Made by a program: the position numbers and the translations under genes
Notes under the pieces: generated by a model
Databases searched by the model: none
What the model was told of the DNA's origin: nothing
What the model saw: the letters and a program-made list of their open reading frames with translations, nothing else
Shown: in pieces, positions 33,881-45,233 of the stretch
How positions within the stretch are numbered: the stretch's first letter is position 1
How the letters are laid out: each line of letters begins with the position of its first letter
Assembly: GCA_021613375.1 (NCBI GenBank)
Contig: CM038720.1
Coordinates: 5,294,462 to 5,358,461 of the forward strand
Length of the DNA stretch: 64,000 bases
Direction of reading: 5' to 3'
Source: Megaleporinus macrocephalus
Taxonomy: Eukaryota; Chordata; Actinopteri; Characiformes; Anostomidae

Positions 33881-36660
33881 CAGATAAAGAATGATCTAAA
33901 TAAACCCCCATGATGACCTCTATAAGGACTCAGCATCCCTCGTACGGAGTAGGGTTACCGGGACCCCACCCTGGAGCCAGGCCTGGGGGAGGGGCACCTT
34001 GGCGAGCGCCTTGTTGCTGGGCTTTTACTAATGAGGCCCAGCTGGGCTTAGCCCGAAAGAGATACATGGGTCCCCATGGGCCCACCACCTGTAGGAGGGG
34101 AAACGGGGGTCTGGTGCTTTGTGGTTCGGGTGGCATTCGAAGGCGAAGGCCTAGGCACCTCCGATCCTCGGTTACTGAAACTGGCTCTAGGTACATGGAA
34201 TGTAAAGGAGCCTGAGAAAGGAAAGGAAAGGAGCCTGAGCTGGTGTGTGAGGTTGAGAGGTACCAGCTAGATATAGTGGGGCTCACCTAAACACACAGTG
34301 TGGCCTCTGGAACCAATATCTTTAAGAGGGGCTGGACTTTGTTTCACTCTGGAGTTGCCCAGGGTGAGAGCTGTCAGGCAGAAGTGGGATACCTGTATAT
34401 TGGGGTTCTCCCCAGTGGATGAGAGGGTGTTTTCCCTGTGCCTTTGGGTTGGAGAACGGGCTCTGACTGTTGTCTGCACTTATACGCTGAACAGCAGCCT
34501 TGGAGTTCTTAGAGGGAGTGCTGGAAAGTGCCCTTACTGAGGACTCCTTTGTTCTGCTGGGGAACTTCAATGCTCACATGTGCAACGACAGTGAAACCTG
34601 GAGGGAAGTGACTGGAAGGAACGGCCTCTCTGATCTGAACCAGAGTGGTGTTCTGTTAATGGACTTCTGTGCTCATCACGGTTTGTCCATAACGAACACC
34701 ATGTTCAAGCACAAAGAGGTCCATAAGTGCACGTGGCACCAGGACACCCGAGGCTGCAGTTCAATGATTGACTTTATAGTTGTGTTATCTGGTTTGCGGC
34801 CATGTGTCTTGGACACTCAGGTAAAAAGAGGAGCTTAGCTGTCAACTGATGCTGGGAACGTTTGGTAGAGGAACCTGTCAAAAAGATCTTCAACTCCCAC
34901 CTCTGACAGGGCTTCGACCGCACCCGGGGAGGCTGCACCTCCATTGTCGAGGCGGTGAACCAAAGCTGTGGCTGCAAGGTTGTCAGTGCCTGTTGTGGTA
35001 TAAACCCCCGAACCCGGTGGTGGTCACCTTGGGTATGGGAGGTTGTCAAGCTGAAGAAAGAGTCCTATTGGGCCTTGCTAGCTTTTAGGACTTGAGAGGC
35101 AGCTGACAGGTACCAGTGTGCCAAGCGGGCTGTGGCTGCAGCTGTTGCTGAGGCAGAAACCTGGGTGTGGGAGGAGTTTGGTGAGGCTATGGAAAGTGAC
35201 TTTCTGTCAGCCCCAAGAAGATTCTGACAAACCATCAGGCGGCTTAGGCATGGAAAGCAGCTTTTCACGAACTGTATACAGTGAGGCTGGGGAGCTGTTG
35301 ACCTTGACTAGGGAGGTCGTTGGGCGATGGAAAGAATACTTCGAAGATCTCCTCAATCCCACCAACACGCCTTCCGTAGAGGAAGCAGAACTTGGGGACT
35401 CGGACAGGGGGTTGTCTATCACTATGGCTGGCATGCCTTTGCAACATCGCATGAGCATCGGGGGCAGTGCCCCTGGATTGGCAGACTGGGGTGGTGAAAA
35501 GAGGGACCGGAGTGTGTTTCAACTTTAGGGGAATTACATCCTCCGCCTCCCCTGTAAGGTCTAAGTAGGGGTACTGGAGAAGAGAGTCTGGCAGATGGTT
35601 GAATCTTGGATCCAGGAGAAACAATGCATGTTTTGTCCTGGTCGCAGAACACTGGACTAGCTTTTTACTCTTGCTAGGGTCCTGGAGGGTGCATGGGAGT
35701 TTGCTCAAGCAGTACACATGTGCTTTATAGATCTGGAGAAAGCATTCGACCGTGTCCCTTGGGATACTCTGTGGGGGGTGCTCTGGGAATATGCGATAAG
35801 GGGCTCATTACTACGGGCCGTCCGGTCCCTTTATGAATGGAGCAGGAGCTTGGTTTTCATTGCTGGTAATTAAAACGGGCTGGTTTTCAGTGACGGTTGG
35901 ACTCCGTCAGGGCTGCCCACTATCAGCGATCCTGTTCATAATTTTTATGGACAGGATTTCTTGGCGCAGCCAGGCGACAGTTGGTGTCCGGTTTGGTTGC
36001 CTCCATATTCCATCTCTTGTTTTTGCAGATAATGTGGTCCTGCTGGCATCATCAAACTGTGACCTCTTGCTGGATCAGTTTTGGCCGAGTGTGAAGCAGC
36101 TGGGATGAAAATCAGCACCTCCAAATCCGTGACCATGGTCCTTGGAGTGCCTTCTTCAGGTTGGAAATTACCACCTGCCTCAAGTGGAGGAGTTTAAGTA
36201 TCTCGGGGTCTTGTTCACGAGTGAGGGAAGGATGGATTGGGAGGTTGACAGGTGGATCGGTGCAGCATCTGCGGTAATGTGGGCTCTGTACCGGCCTGTC
36301 CTGGTGAAGAGAGAGCTGAGCCGAAAGGCAATCTACGTTCCTACTCTCACCTATGGTCATGAGCTCTGGGTAGTGACTGAAAGAACACAATCGCAGATAC
36401 AAGCTGCTGAAATTAGTTTTCTCTGTGCAGTGTCGGGTCTCACCCTTAAAGATAGGGTGAGGAGCTCGATTATACGGGGGAGGATCAGAGTCTCTCAGAT
36501 CAGAGTCTACTCCTCCACATCAAGAAGAACCAGCTGAGGTGGTTCGGGCATCTGGTTAAGATGCCTTCTGGACGCCTCCCTGTGGAGGTGTTCCGGACAT
36601 GTCCGACTGGGAGGAGACCCCGGGAAAGACCCAGGACACACTGGAAGGATTATATCTCTC
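33850..36660 (+). mobile_element. Rex3 (RTE clade) non-LTR retrotransposon, degenerate
   Basis: Fragments appear in correct order. The endonuclease at 34500-34838 reads [16 protein letters not shown] and later [16 protein letters not shown]; the catalytic GDFNAH is GNFNAH. The RT at 35720-36110 reads MCFIDLEKAFDRVPWDTLW, then SLVFADNVVLLAS, where the FADD catalytic box is FADN. The C-terminal region is at 36142-36540. Landmarks for fish Rex3 from memory are 'tggcagactggggtggtg' at 35479 and 'cagggctgccc' at 35909. Many frameshifts; inactive. It lies between the two copies of the duplicated receptor unit. Confidence 0.85.
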
Positions 36661-36699
36661 GGCTTGCCTAGGTACTCTCCTGTCTGTGTACTGTCCTGT

Positions 36700-36860
36700 C
36701 TATTTAGTGTGTCTAATGTCTGTTAATTTATCATATTTATTGTTTCTAGTTAAAACTTGCCTCTTTGTTCTATGTTGCACCGTGTTGTTCCTGGAGGAAA
36801 GAAATTTCACTCCACTGTGTACTTGTACATAGATGGAATGACAATAAAAGCCTCTTGACT
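36700..36860. repeat. Dispersed fish repeat tail
   Basis: Contains 'gttcctggaggaaagaaatt', 'ctgtgtacttgtacatag' and 'aatgacaataaaagcctctt', a common 3' tail of teleost interspersed repeats. Adjacent to, but not obviously part of, Rex3. Confidence 0.45.
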
Positions 36861-37029
36861 TCACTCTTTACTAGATTTAATCTTCTAAGTTCAACTGTCA
36901 TCCCAAAACAATGTCATGTCTTCTCTTTAGCTTTTTGTGTAAGTTGCCATTTATAGCAGGTCTAAATGTGGGCATATGTACTGTTATCAGAAAGAATAAT
37001 TGAACCTACTCACATAATCAACACACTCA

Positions 37030-40000
37030 TAACACACTTGTAGAAAGAATGTTCATTAAGAAAGATCTTCTACCTGTTCCTTAACTAACTGACTGCCAGG
37101 GACAGATAAGAGTAAGCCAGTTTTCTTTGAGAACATTTGATTTTAAACCAGGATTTTATGCCATAGCCACCTATGGCAAGTTAAATGTATGCACAGTTTT
37201 AGTAAGATGTATTGATGTTTGTGTTTAATACTCAAGTGAACTTTAAAATCATGACTAAAGTGAATGCCCTAATATGGACTGGCAGCTTGTCCAGAATGGT
37301 CCCTGCCTTCTGCTGCCCAATGAGCGGCTGGGATAGGCTTCAGCGACCCAGTTATCTGGGAGGATAAGCAGTTTAGATGATAAGGAAATGACTGCAGTAG
37401 AACTCATTAGTTAGATTTGTTGTTTTGTGTCTGTTCGTAAAAGTTAGATCTACATTTGAAATGATACTCAGACAGTCAGACAGCGCTTTTTTCAGGATCA
37501 TGAAGCGAAGACCCACTCAAGAATGACAGGCGGATAACAAAAGGGACAGAAATATTGATTTCATGAGTGCATTAAACTTTTTCATCAGTGAAAGTAGAAA
37601 AAAGCCTTTGACCAACAACACTAGTACTGTACAGTAACAGATCAGTCTGGTGATTTAAAACCTCTTTTCATTTAATTAAGAAAAGTCAACTGAGAATTCC
37701 ACTGACAAATCAACTTACAAGCTTTACAAAAAAGATCTGATTGATATACTGACAGATTTCAGAGTAGATGACAGTGTCACCCGAAGGACAGATTTAAGTT
37801 AACTTTACAGTATCAGAGGGCTGTTCCCTCCAACAGTCATATGTGACAAATGTAGTGTAAAAAAAGATTTTATACTTTAGAGGTAAGTAACCTAGATAAC
37901 CTGAAATGTTGAATTTGCTGAACTTCACATGAGTTAACAAATATAATACACAGATTTTATATATTTTTTTATATTTCAAGTTAACCAAGTTACTTACATT
38001 TAAGTTTAAAATCATTTTTTTATAGTGTATGCATTTACAAATGACAGGAAATGTATTAGATACATCCACAAAAAGAGTAACAATGAACTGAATGAAAATA
38101 TCAGAATACTCAGTTGCCATTAAGTCATTAATGGCTCTAGTTGAGGAAATAAAAAAAGACTTGCATGTGTTAAATAAACAAATGCCTGTAACTGTAAGAA
38201 TACAAATCTTTAAAATACAAATGTTCTCTTTATAGAGGTCTTCTTATTAGGCTACTCATATCTGCCTCCCTCTCACTCTATACAGCTACTACCTCCTTAT
38301 TTATTACATTTCTGTGAACATATGTGAATGTTGCCAATGACCATGAAACAGTCTTGACTTTGTTCTCAGTTAAAAATGCTCTGGTAGCAAATTAAATCTT
38401 GAAGAGGAGGATTCAAATATTCTACAAGTGACAATATACTTGATTGATGTTCTAAACCAGGCATAGAAAATGGCATACATCAGTGGATTTAAAGATGAGT
38501 TAATAAGTTGCAGCCAGCCAAACACAACCCACACCACTGACCCAGATGCGACACTGTCCAGTGAAAGAGAACTTATATAAAAGGGTATCCAGCAAGCTAG
38601 ATAAACAAAAATGACAGTTCCTAGTTTTTTGCTGCTTTGGTTTCAGAAGAACCTGAAACTCTAACTCCATTTTTATGTGAGGCAACGTTCGCCACAGCTC
38701 GGACTGCTTTAGCTTGACGTCTCGCCACCTTAAAAATGACTGAATACAAGACCAGTATAATAGAACACGGTGTCATGAATGAAAAGACCAGGTCAATGAT
38801 TATCCACAAGTTTTTCAGAACAATGACACACTCTCCATAACATCTAGTGGAGATCTGGGACTGAAAGAGATTGTCATTGAAATACAAGACCAGGGTGACG
38901 TAAAACAGACATATAGACCAGCCCAGAATGATTAACAGTGAGGTTTTACAAACTGTGACTCTAGTGGAGTAAAGCAGAGGGTCACAGACAGCAATGAACT
39001 GATCGACTGCAATGAAAATCAGGCTGCAGAGAGACGCTGACATGGAGACAAAACTGATCAGCGGATGAAGAGTGCATCCCATTTTTCCCAGATACCAACA
39101 GGAGTCTATGAATCCTATGACATTCACAGGCATAACAACCAGTCCCACGAGAAGATCCGCCACAGACAGAGAGAGGATGAGCAGGTTAGTTGGAGTGTGC
39201 AGCTGCTTGAAGTGAGAGATGGAGATGATCACCAGCAGGTTCAGAAACACAGTGCACACAGATACACATAAGAGACAAATGAACAAAAATATATTCACAG
39301 TTCCTGTCCGGACCTCCTTCCTGCAAGATGAATTAATGTTAGGAAAGCAGTAGTGAATTGTGATGTTTCCTATATAGTCTGTGTCATCCATGTTAAACAG
39401 ACGTGATCAGTGAGATTTGTTATACTTAGGCAGGTCCGTTTATACCTAGGCATCAACCCTCCCACTATTCTATGATTGGTTAGTTTAAAATAAGATTTCA
39501 TGAGTCACAGGCTTGGCCGTCTGAAGATCAGATGGGAGCAGGTGGGGGTGGCTACGATAACATTCTATATGACGTATAGAATGAGCACAACATCAGGCAA
39601 TGCCTGCCATATGGGTGACCTGAACAGCCTCCATACTACAACTGACCAGTTGACTACAGCAAACTCTGGATCCTGGCTTGCACCAGTCAAGTCATTGTAT
39701 AGAAGACAATTCTAAAATTTCTGGATCTTTCTGGACATAGTTTTAGAATGGTTTCAAATTGAACACACAGGTGTTTCCTGAATTCAATGGGAAATTATTT
39801 ATCAAACAATGTTAATATTACCATTAGGTGTTTGTTTTAGGGACTTTTTACCTCTATGTTATATCATTAGAAAAAAATTTATACATTTTCATAGTTATGC
39901 TGTTGACATATATACAGGGGTGTTTCAGATATTTCCTAATGGATGTCATAACTAAATTGAAAAAATATTGGTGCTAAAAAAATGTTCTCACACCTCAACT

Positions 40001-40370
40001 AATGCTCAACATTAGCTAAATTCTAATAATGTTTTAAAGGAAACATTTGAATCTAATGTTCAAATAACATTTATAGATAGAGAATCTCAGATGACAAAGA
40101 CTAGGACTCCAGAGAATGCCAGTGAGACAGCACATGGTTTCAACCTTCGTAGACATCTATAGAGAACACTGGCCTGTGAATATCAAAGCATCTCAAAGCA
40201 TCGCAAAGTGTTGCAGATACCATTGGCCCTGTGTAATGTGTGTGGGCTTCTATGTTGTCAGTGTTGCCCAACTGCTTCAAAAATGTTTTATGAACCCTTG
40301 ATTCTACTAATCTATTAACTGATTTCACTATTCACTAATTTCACCCAGGTTTTGTACATCATCCTGAGCC
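37030..40370. repeat. Segmental duplication copy carrying the frameshifted receptor
   Basis: Paralogue of 21300-21519 plus 31074-33880. The site equivalent to the retroviral insertion, near 37150 ('aaaccaggattttatgccat'), is uninterrupted. Confidence 0.8.
38370..39391 (-). pseudogene. taar: TAAR with one-base frameshift before TM6
   Basis: Very close to the receptor at 32115 over its whole length (1022 versus 1023 bp). Its frame breaks where a T7 has become T6 (38625-38630), after the ETKAAK segment of intracellular loop 3. The intact portion covers the N-terminus to TM5 (256 codons); TM6 and TM7 are still encoded in another frame down to 38370. Ser3.32, Asp5.42 and the DQF motif are as in its twin. 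The lesion is a single homopolymer deletion with little other decay, so it is either a very young pseudogene, a segregating allele or a sequencing error. Confidence 0.88.
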
Positions 40371-40379
40371 AAGTTTTTT

Positions 40380-41650
40380 CTTCACCATCATGGTCCTACT
40401 GGGTTATTACCTTTTGAGCTTCTTCACTTGCTTTGAATATCGAGTATGTACAGAATATGCAAAAGCATATTGACGAAGTTTCTCCGATTGACAGAGAGCA
40501 CAAGGAGAAGGTATAGCCAGCCAGAACAGCCGTGTGAATTTACACTGGGAGATTGTGATTTGGTCCTCATTCCAAATACCACATGTTCTTGGCCACCTGG
40601 CAGGGCCCATATATAGTCGAAAGTACAGCTTAGGGTGTCAACACTGGGTCAAGCAGCAGCTCAGGAAGCTGGCACCAGATTAGGGCATGGAGCCTGCACA
40701 AAAGCTGCATGGGCATCCAGCACTGGAAGAGCAGCAGTTTGGAAAGATGGCACTGGATCAGGGAGCCTGCACAGGAGCTGCCTGGCGGCCCACACTTCCT
40801 AGAGGACTGGAACAGGAGCCCTGCATGAAGCTGGCAATAGAGCTGGGAGTGTAACTGGAACAAAGACCAGTGGTCCAGTGCACAAATGGAACTGGCTAGG
40901 GGCACAGGAACAGAAGAGTTAGCCCCAGATGAGGTGGCTAGCAATTGCATGATGAGGACGGGAATTGGTTGATCCTGTGCTGTCTCACTGGCATTCTCTC
41001 GAGTAAAGGGCAGTGCTGTGGAACCCAAGCACTGGCTTACAAGTGTTCTCTGAGGTCCTATGTGGCAAAGTGGTAAATTAATGTTTTCTTGTGGCCAGAA
41101 AGACCAAAATATCTACTTTTTCTGGCTTAAGGCCTGAACTCTGAATGTAGCATGCCAAACACACTGTGGTTGTCAAGTCACAACACATGGACGTTTTGCT
41201 GCCTCTGATTGTTTTAACGTATCTACAGGCAGTTCACTTAAAAGGTGTATTTGAAAATGCAGGCTAAGATAAAACAAAAAAACATATCTAGGTAGTAAGT
41301 AAGTAAGTGTTTTTATGGCACTAAATAAGCTTGTCCCCACTTATATTACAGATCTGCTAACACCCTCAACCTCTCAACATTTTCTTAGATTGTTCTTTTC
41401 TTGATGCCAATGACAGCTCCTTTTACGTGTTACCATTGTTATGTATTTTATTTGTTTTATTGTTTTTACCCAGTGTGTCCTGAGGTTTGATTTTATGTAC
41501 AGCACTTTGGTCAACTCAGTCTTGTTTAGAATGCTTTATTAATAAATTCTTACTTAATTTTTTACTTAATTTGCCCAAAAGATTTTAAAAGTGACCAACA
41601 CAAATTTGTTTTTAATTTTATTTACACTTTTAATAAAATAAAACTAACAT
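40380..41650. other. Spacer with GC-rich repeat-like block
   Basis: Positions 40590-41050 are GC-richer and carry loosely repeated 'agctggca', 'caggagc' words, suggestive of a retroelement LTR or leader, but no protein motif. Positions 41050-41650 are AT-rich and include an AATAAA. No gene seen. Confidence 0.35.
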
Positions 41651-41678
41651 GTATAGTATGCTTAGAATGCCGTAACTG

Positions 41679-41679
41679 A

Positions 41680-41722
<43 letters not shown>
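41679..41722. repeat. Compound microsatellite (AC)n(AT)n
   Basis: About 7 AC dinucleotides followed by about 15 AT dinucleotides, 200 bp beyond the 3' end of the next receptor. Confidence 0.9.
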
Positions 41723-41724
<2 letters not shown>

Positions 41725-41930
41725 ACTGAATTTTTATTAATCTTATTCTTGAATAAAACAAGAAATGTTATGACATTAACAAGTAAATCTAACAGAGTTT
41801 AAATCATTGATGACCTGCAGTGCTGTATATTATAAACTATCATTAGAGTAAGGACAATGTTTATGCTTGTGCTAATAACACAGTGTGACCAGCAACCAAA
41901 ATGAAAATCTTGACTAAACATAGTTAACAT

Positions 41931-42932
41931 TTAACTGAAAGATTTAAATATTCTACATGTTAAAATATATTTCACTGACTCTCTGAACCAGGGATAGAAT
42001 ATGGCATATATGACTGGATTTACAGAGGAGCTGATATATATAAGCCAACCAAAAACAGTCCACAACATTGACAAAGATGCAGCATTTTCAACAGACAGAG
42101 AACTTAAATAAAACGGTATCCAGCCAGCCAGATAAACAAAAATAACAATCCCCAGTGTTTTCGCTGCTTTTCTTTCAGAAGAGCTTGAAACTTTCGCTCC
42201 TTTTTTGTGAGAGACATGATTTGTCACAGCCCTGACAGCTTTGGCTTGACGTCTCGCCACTTTAAAAATCATTGCATACAATATCAATATGGCAGAGCAA
42301 GGAGCGAGAAAAGAAAGGACCAGATCAACAATCACCCAGGGAAATTTTATAAACACTACACACTCTCCGTAACACCTACTGGAAATCTGAGATGGGAGAA
42401 GGTGGTCATTAAAGTAAAAATAGATTATCATATACAGCAGACAGAAGAACCAGGCTACTGTTATGTACATAGACATTTTAGTAACTGTGATCCTAGTGGA
42501 ATAAAGCAGAGGGTCACTGACAGCAATGTACCGATCAACTGCAATGAGAACCAGGCTACACAGAGACGCCAACACTGAGAGACCGTTGATTGCTGGAGAA
42601 ATAGAGCATGCTATTTTTCCAAAATACCAACAAGAGTCTATTAATTGCATTATGTTCACAGGCATAACCATCAGTCCCACGAGAAGATCTGCCACAGACA
42701 GAGAGAGGATGAGCAGGTTGGTTGGAGTGTGAAGCTGCTTGAAGTGAGAGATGGAAATAATCACCAGCATGTTCAGAAACACAGTGCACACAGATATACA
42801 TGAAAGGAAAATGAACAAATATATATAAACAGGGCCCGTTCGGACCTCCTTCCTGCAAGATAAGTCGTTATTAGGAAAGCAGTATTGAACTGTCATATTT
42901 TGCTGATGCTTAGTAATATTCATCTGGTCCAA
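41931..42932 (-). CDS. taar: Trace amine-associated receptor with unusual TM6/TM7 residues (333 aa)
   Basis: Complete intronless TAAR. Position 3.32 is Asn; Asp5.42 is present (WVIVDLVLSFLAP); DRY is intact. Three local oddities: the CWxP toggle motif reads GWIP, the first Asn of the TAAR TM7 fingerprint is Ser (SSSVNPVIYAIFYPWF), and the C-tail ends early after CRIFKSFS, lacking the Ser-rich and Phe-Pro tail of its paralogues. The 5' half and upstream DNA are nearly identical to the gene at 45234, but from TM3 onward the two diverge sharply. The start could be MDQMNI (42932) or MNI three codons in; the paralogue has only the latter. Confidence 0.93.
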   Translation of the reverse strand: MDQMNITKHQQNMTVQYCFPNNDLSCRKEVRTGPVYIYLFIFLSCISVCTVFLNMLVIISISHFKQLHTPTNLLILSLSVADLLVGLMVMPVNIMQLIDSCWYFGKIACSISPAINGLSVLASLCSLVLIAVDRYIAVSDPLLYSTRITVTKMSMYITVAWFFCLLYMIIYFYFNDHLLPSQISSRCYGECVVFIKFPWVIVDLVLSFLAPCSAILILYAMIFKVARRQAKAVRAVTNHVSHKKGAKVSSSSERKAAKTLGIVIFVYLAGWIPFYLSSLSVENAASLSMLWTVFGWLIYISSSVNPVIYAIFYPWFRESVKYILTCRIFKSFS

Positions 42933-43680
42933 ATGTGGCTGGGAGTAGATGATGAAATCAAGTCGTTAGGCAGCGCTGCACTAACACATTGGCCTCTTGC
43001 ACTGCATTTTTATACTATCGTGTGAGACACCCCTCCTTAACAGCAGCCAACACTCATTTGGTATTCCACAACCTCACTTTTCACGTCACTTAAGGTAGGG
43101 CTGCCAAAGTCTGCTCCTGGTGATGTAAGGACACCTCAGAGGATGAGGGCTAAGCACAGAACCACCTCATGTCCTGCCCCACAGTTTGCATCCTGGCCCT
43201 GCATCATGCTGCCTTACCTGGTTGGACCACAAGAGCTCCTGGTCCATGGTTTGTCCTACAGCTTTCTTGGTCGATGGCTCTCCATTCATTTGGATAAGCA
43301 AGAAGTGTCAGGGCCATTCTCATTCATGCCTCAGCTGTGGCCAGATTAACTTGGGAGTGGTCAAGAATTTCCTGTAGTTCATATGTAGGGATTACAACTT
43401 CAGATCACCAACTCTGGTACTTCCAGTGACCAGGGTTACCCAGATTACAAACAAGTACGTGCTAGTCCTCTTCAGTTGGCAGCTGTAATGGATGAAGAGT
43501 CATGGAAATCTTTCTGAGGTTAAGAAGGCCATGACTTCTTTTAATAGTGTTATGAAACATATCATAGGGTCACCAAAGATGCACATTTTTTTGTTAACAT
43601 GCTGCCATATTATGCAATCCAGTTATTCCTAACTCTATGTGAATACCATGTTTCATCTCAAATATATGTAACCCTCCTAT
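42597..43680. repeat. Homogenised 5' gene half and upstream DNA, copy 1
   Basis: High identity to 45914-46985 starts abruptly within the TM3 codons ('agaaatagagcatgc') and runs through the start codon and about 740 bp upstream ('atgagggctaagcacagaac', 'tgccatattatgcaatccag'). Confidence 0.75.
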
Positions 43681-43699
43681 TATGGATAGGGGGATGGAT

Positions 43700-45233
43700 C
43701 TCAGAACAGTCCCAGAACATATGTTACTATACAGTTTCATTTGACCCTACTTGCTAATGTCTTAATCTCCAATATTAATTTATTTTGTTGCATTGTAGCA
43801 AGCACGAGGATGATATGACGTGCCATATAGCCCCAGTGTGAGTGGTGGCTGGTGAGCCAGTGATGCCAAAAAAGAAGGCATCTTTCCAGAAAATGAGTCT
43901 AAGCTGCCGGGAAATAGAAGCTAGCTGGAAGGCTTGGCTACTGTTATGAAAAGATCAAATGCACCATTAATGTTGAACAACTACTGCACTGACCAACACA
44001 GGCTTGTCCATATCCCAGCAGCAGGGAATGTAAGATGGCTGGGAGATGTCCATTGTCTAGATCAGGCCAGTCTTAAGTGGTTGGGTCCACCTGGGGGGAG
44101 AAAACCACTCCTGATCATCCTGGGGTGTCAGAGCCAAGTACACCAGTTCAGGCTCGCACTGAGGAATGCATACATATATGGGTTAGATTTCCTGGTGGCA
44201 ATCAGGGCCATGCTGTTGGTATGCCAAACACCTTCAACAACAGAGGTCTCTGCTTCACCCTTAAAGTCATAACAGTACATATATGGCCTTTTTGTGTTTT
44301 ATCTATGTATTAGTTTTATAGACATTTTTAAAAGAAATGACTGGCCAATGCCTCTTTCACATTCATATTTACAATAATCTTACTTTTTTGTTAATGGTAC
44401 TCTGATACACATCAGCCCAGCCAGATCCAACAACATATTTATACATGATGGATGACACGGAGTAACCAGGAAACTCCTCCTGCTAAGCCGTGATAAAAGA
44501 AGCATTACTGTAGTTGTGTTTCCTTAAAATTGGGATGCAGATCTTTTTAATGTTCAAATAAAAGATACAGCTAAGGACCCTGATGTTAGATTGGATACTA
44601 GTTTATCATTTGGGGCCATTACAGTAATATCTCTGGTTTTACTGAAGTAATGTATTTGCAGTTTAACCAAAAGTGCACTTGTTCTGCTTTCCTTATCAAT
44701 TTTGGGACACATTATTGTAAAAAGCATAGCCATGATGTTCAGACAACAGACTTTGAGCTCAGTTCTGTCTATGCTAAATATAAGTATAATACTGATTGTA
44801 GATAAAAAATAAAAGGCATAATTTAGGTGAAGGTTTAAACAAATTGATACATTTCAATTTTTCATATTATATTTAAATTCATATCGTTTTGTTACTGATA
44901 TGTTTTAATGCAGAAAATGCAGTGAATCCCTTCAGTAGTAAATGCTGTGAACTGTATAGGGAACTCTATCAAAATTCTATAGGAAGACCATAATAATAAT
45001 AGTAATAAAGGATACAGATTGCTTTATTACCAGTGAAGGGAAATAACTTTCCCTTCACTGTAACCCCCCCACGAGAATAACCCCCTTTAACAGACCAGCA
45101 TGAATTCATATGAAAGTAAAAGGTTTTCCTGAGTAAAGTCAAATTACATTAAAATAAAAGACAACACATTGTTAATTTCTCTGATAGAAAAAAAAATCTA
45201 AATGTGGTTTTGTCAATTAAACCTAGCCTAAAA
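43700..45233. other. Spacer, no gene seen
   Basis: Positions 43790-44270 are GC-richer and look repeat-derived ('ggtccacctggggggagaaa'), with two overlapping short frames that show no family motif. The rest is AT-rich 3' flank of the next receptor. Confidence 0.4.

Noticed and set aside
34500..35528. Host genes in the Rex3 interval
   Set aside because: All convincing protein similarity there is to RTE-type endonuclease/RT, with the other frames being shadows.
43143..43377. Short conserved frames upstream of two receptors (also 46448-46676)
   Set aside because: They are conserved only because the whole upstream block was recently duplicated or converted; indels between the copies break the protein sequence.
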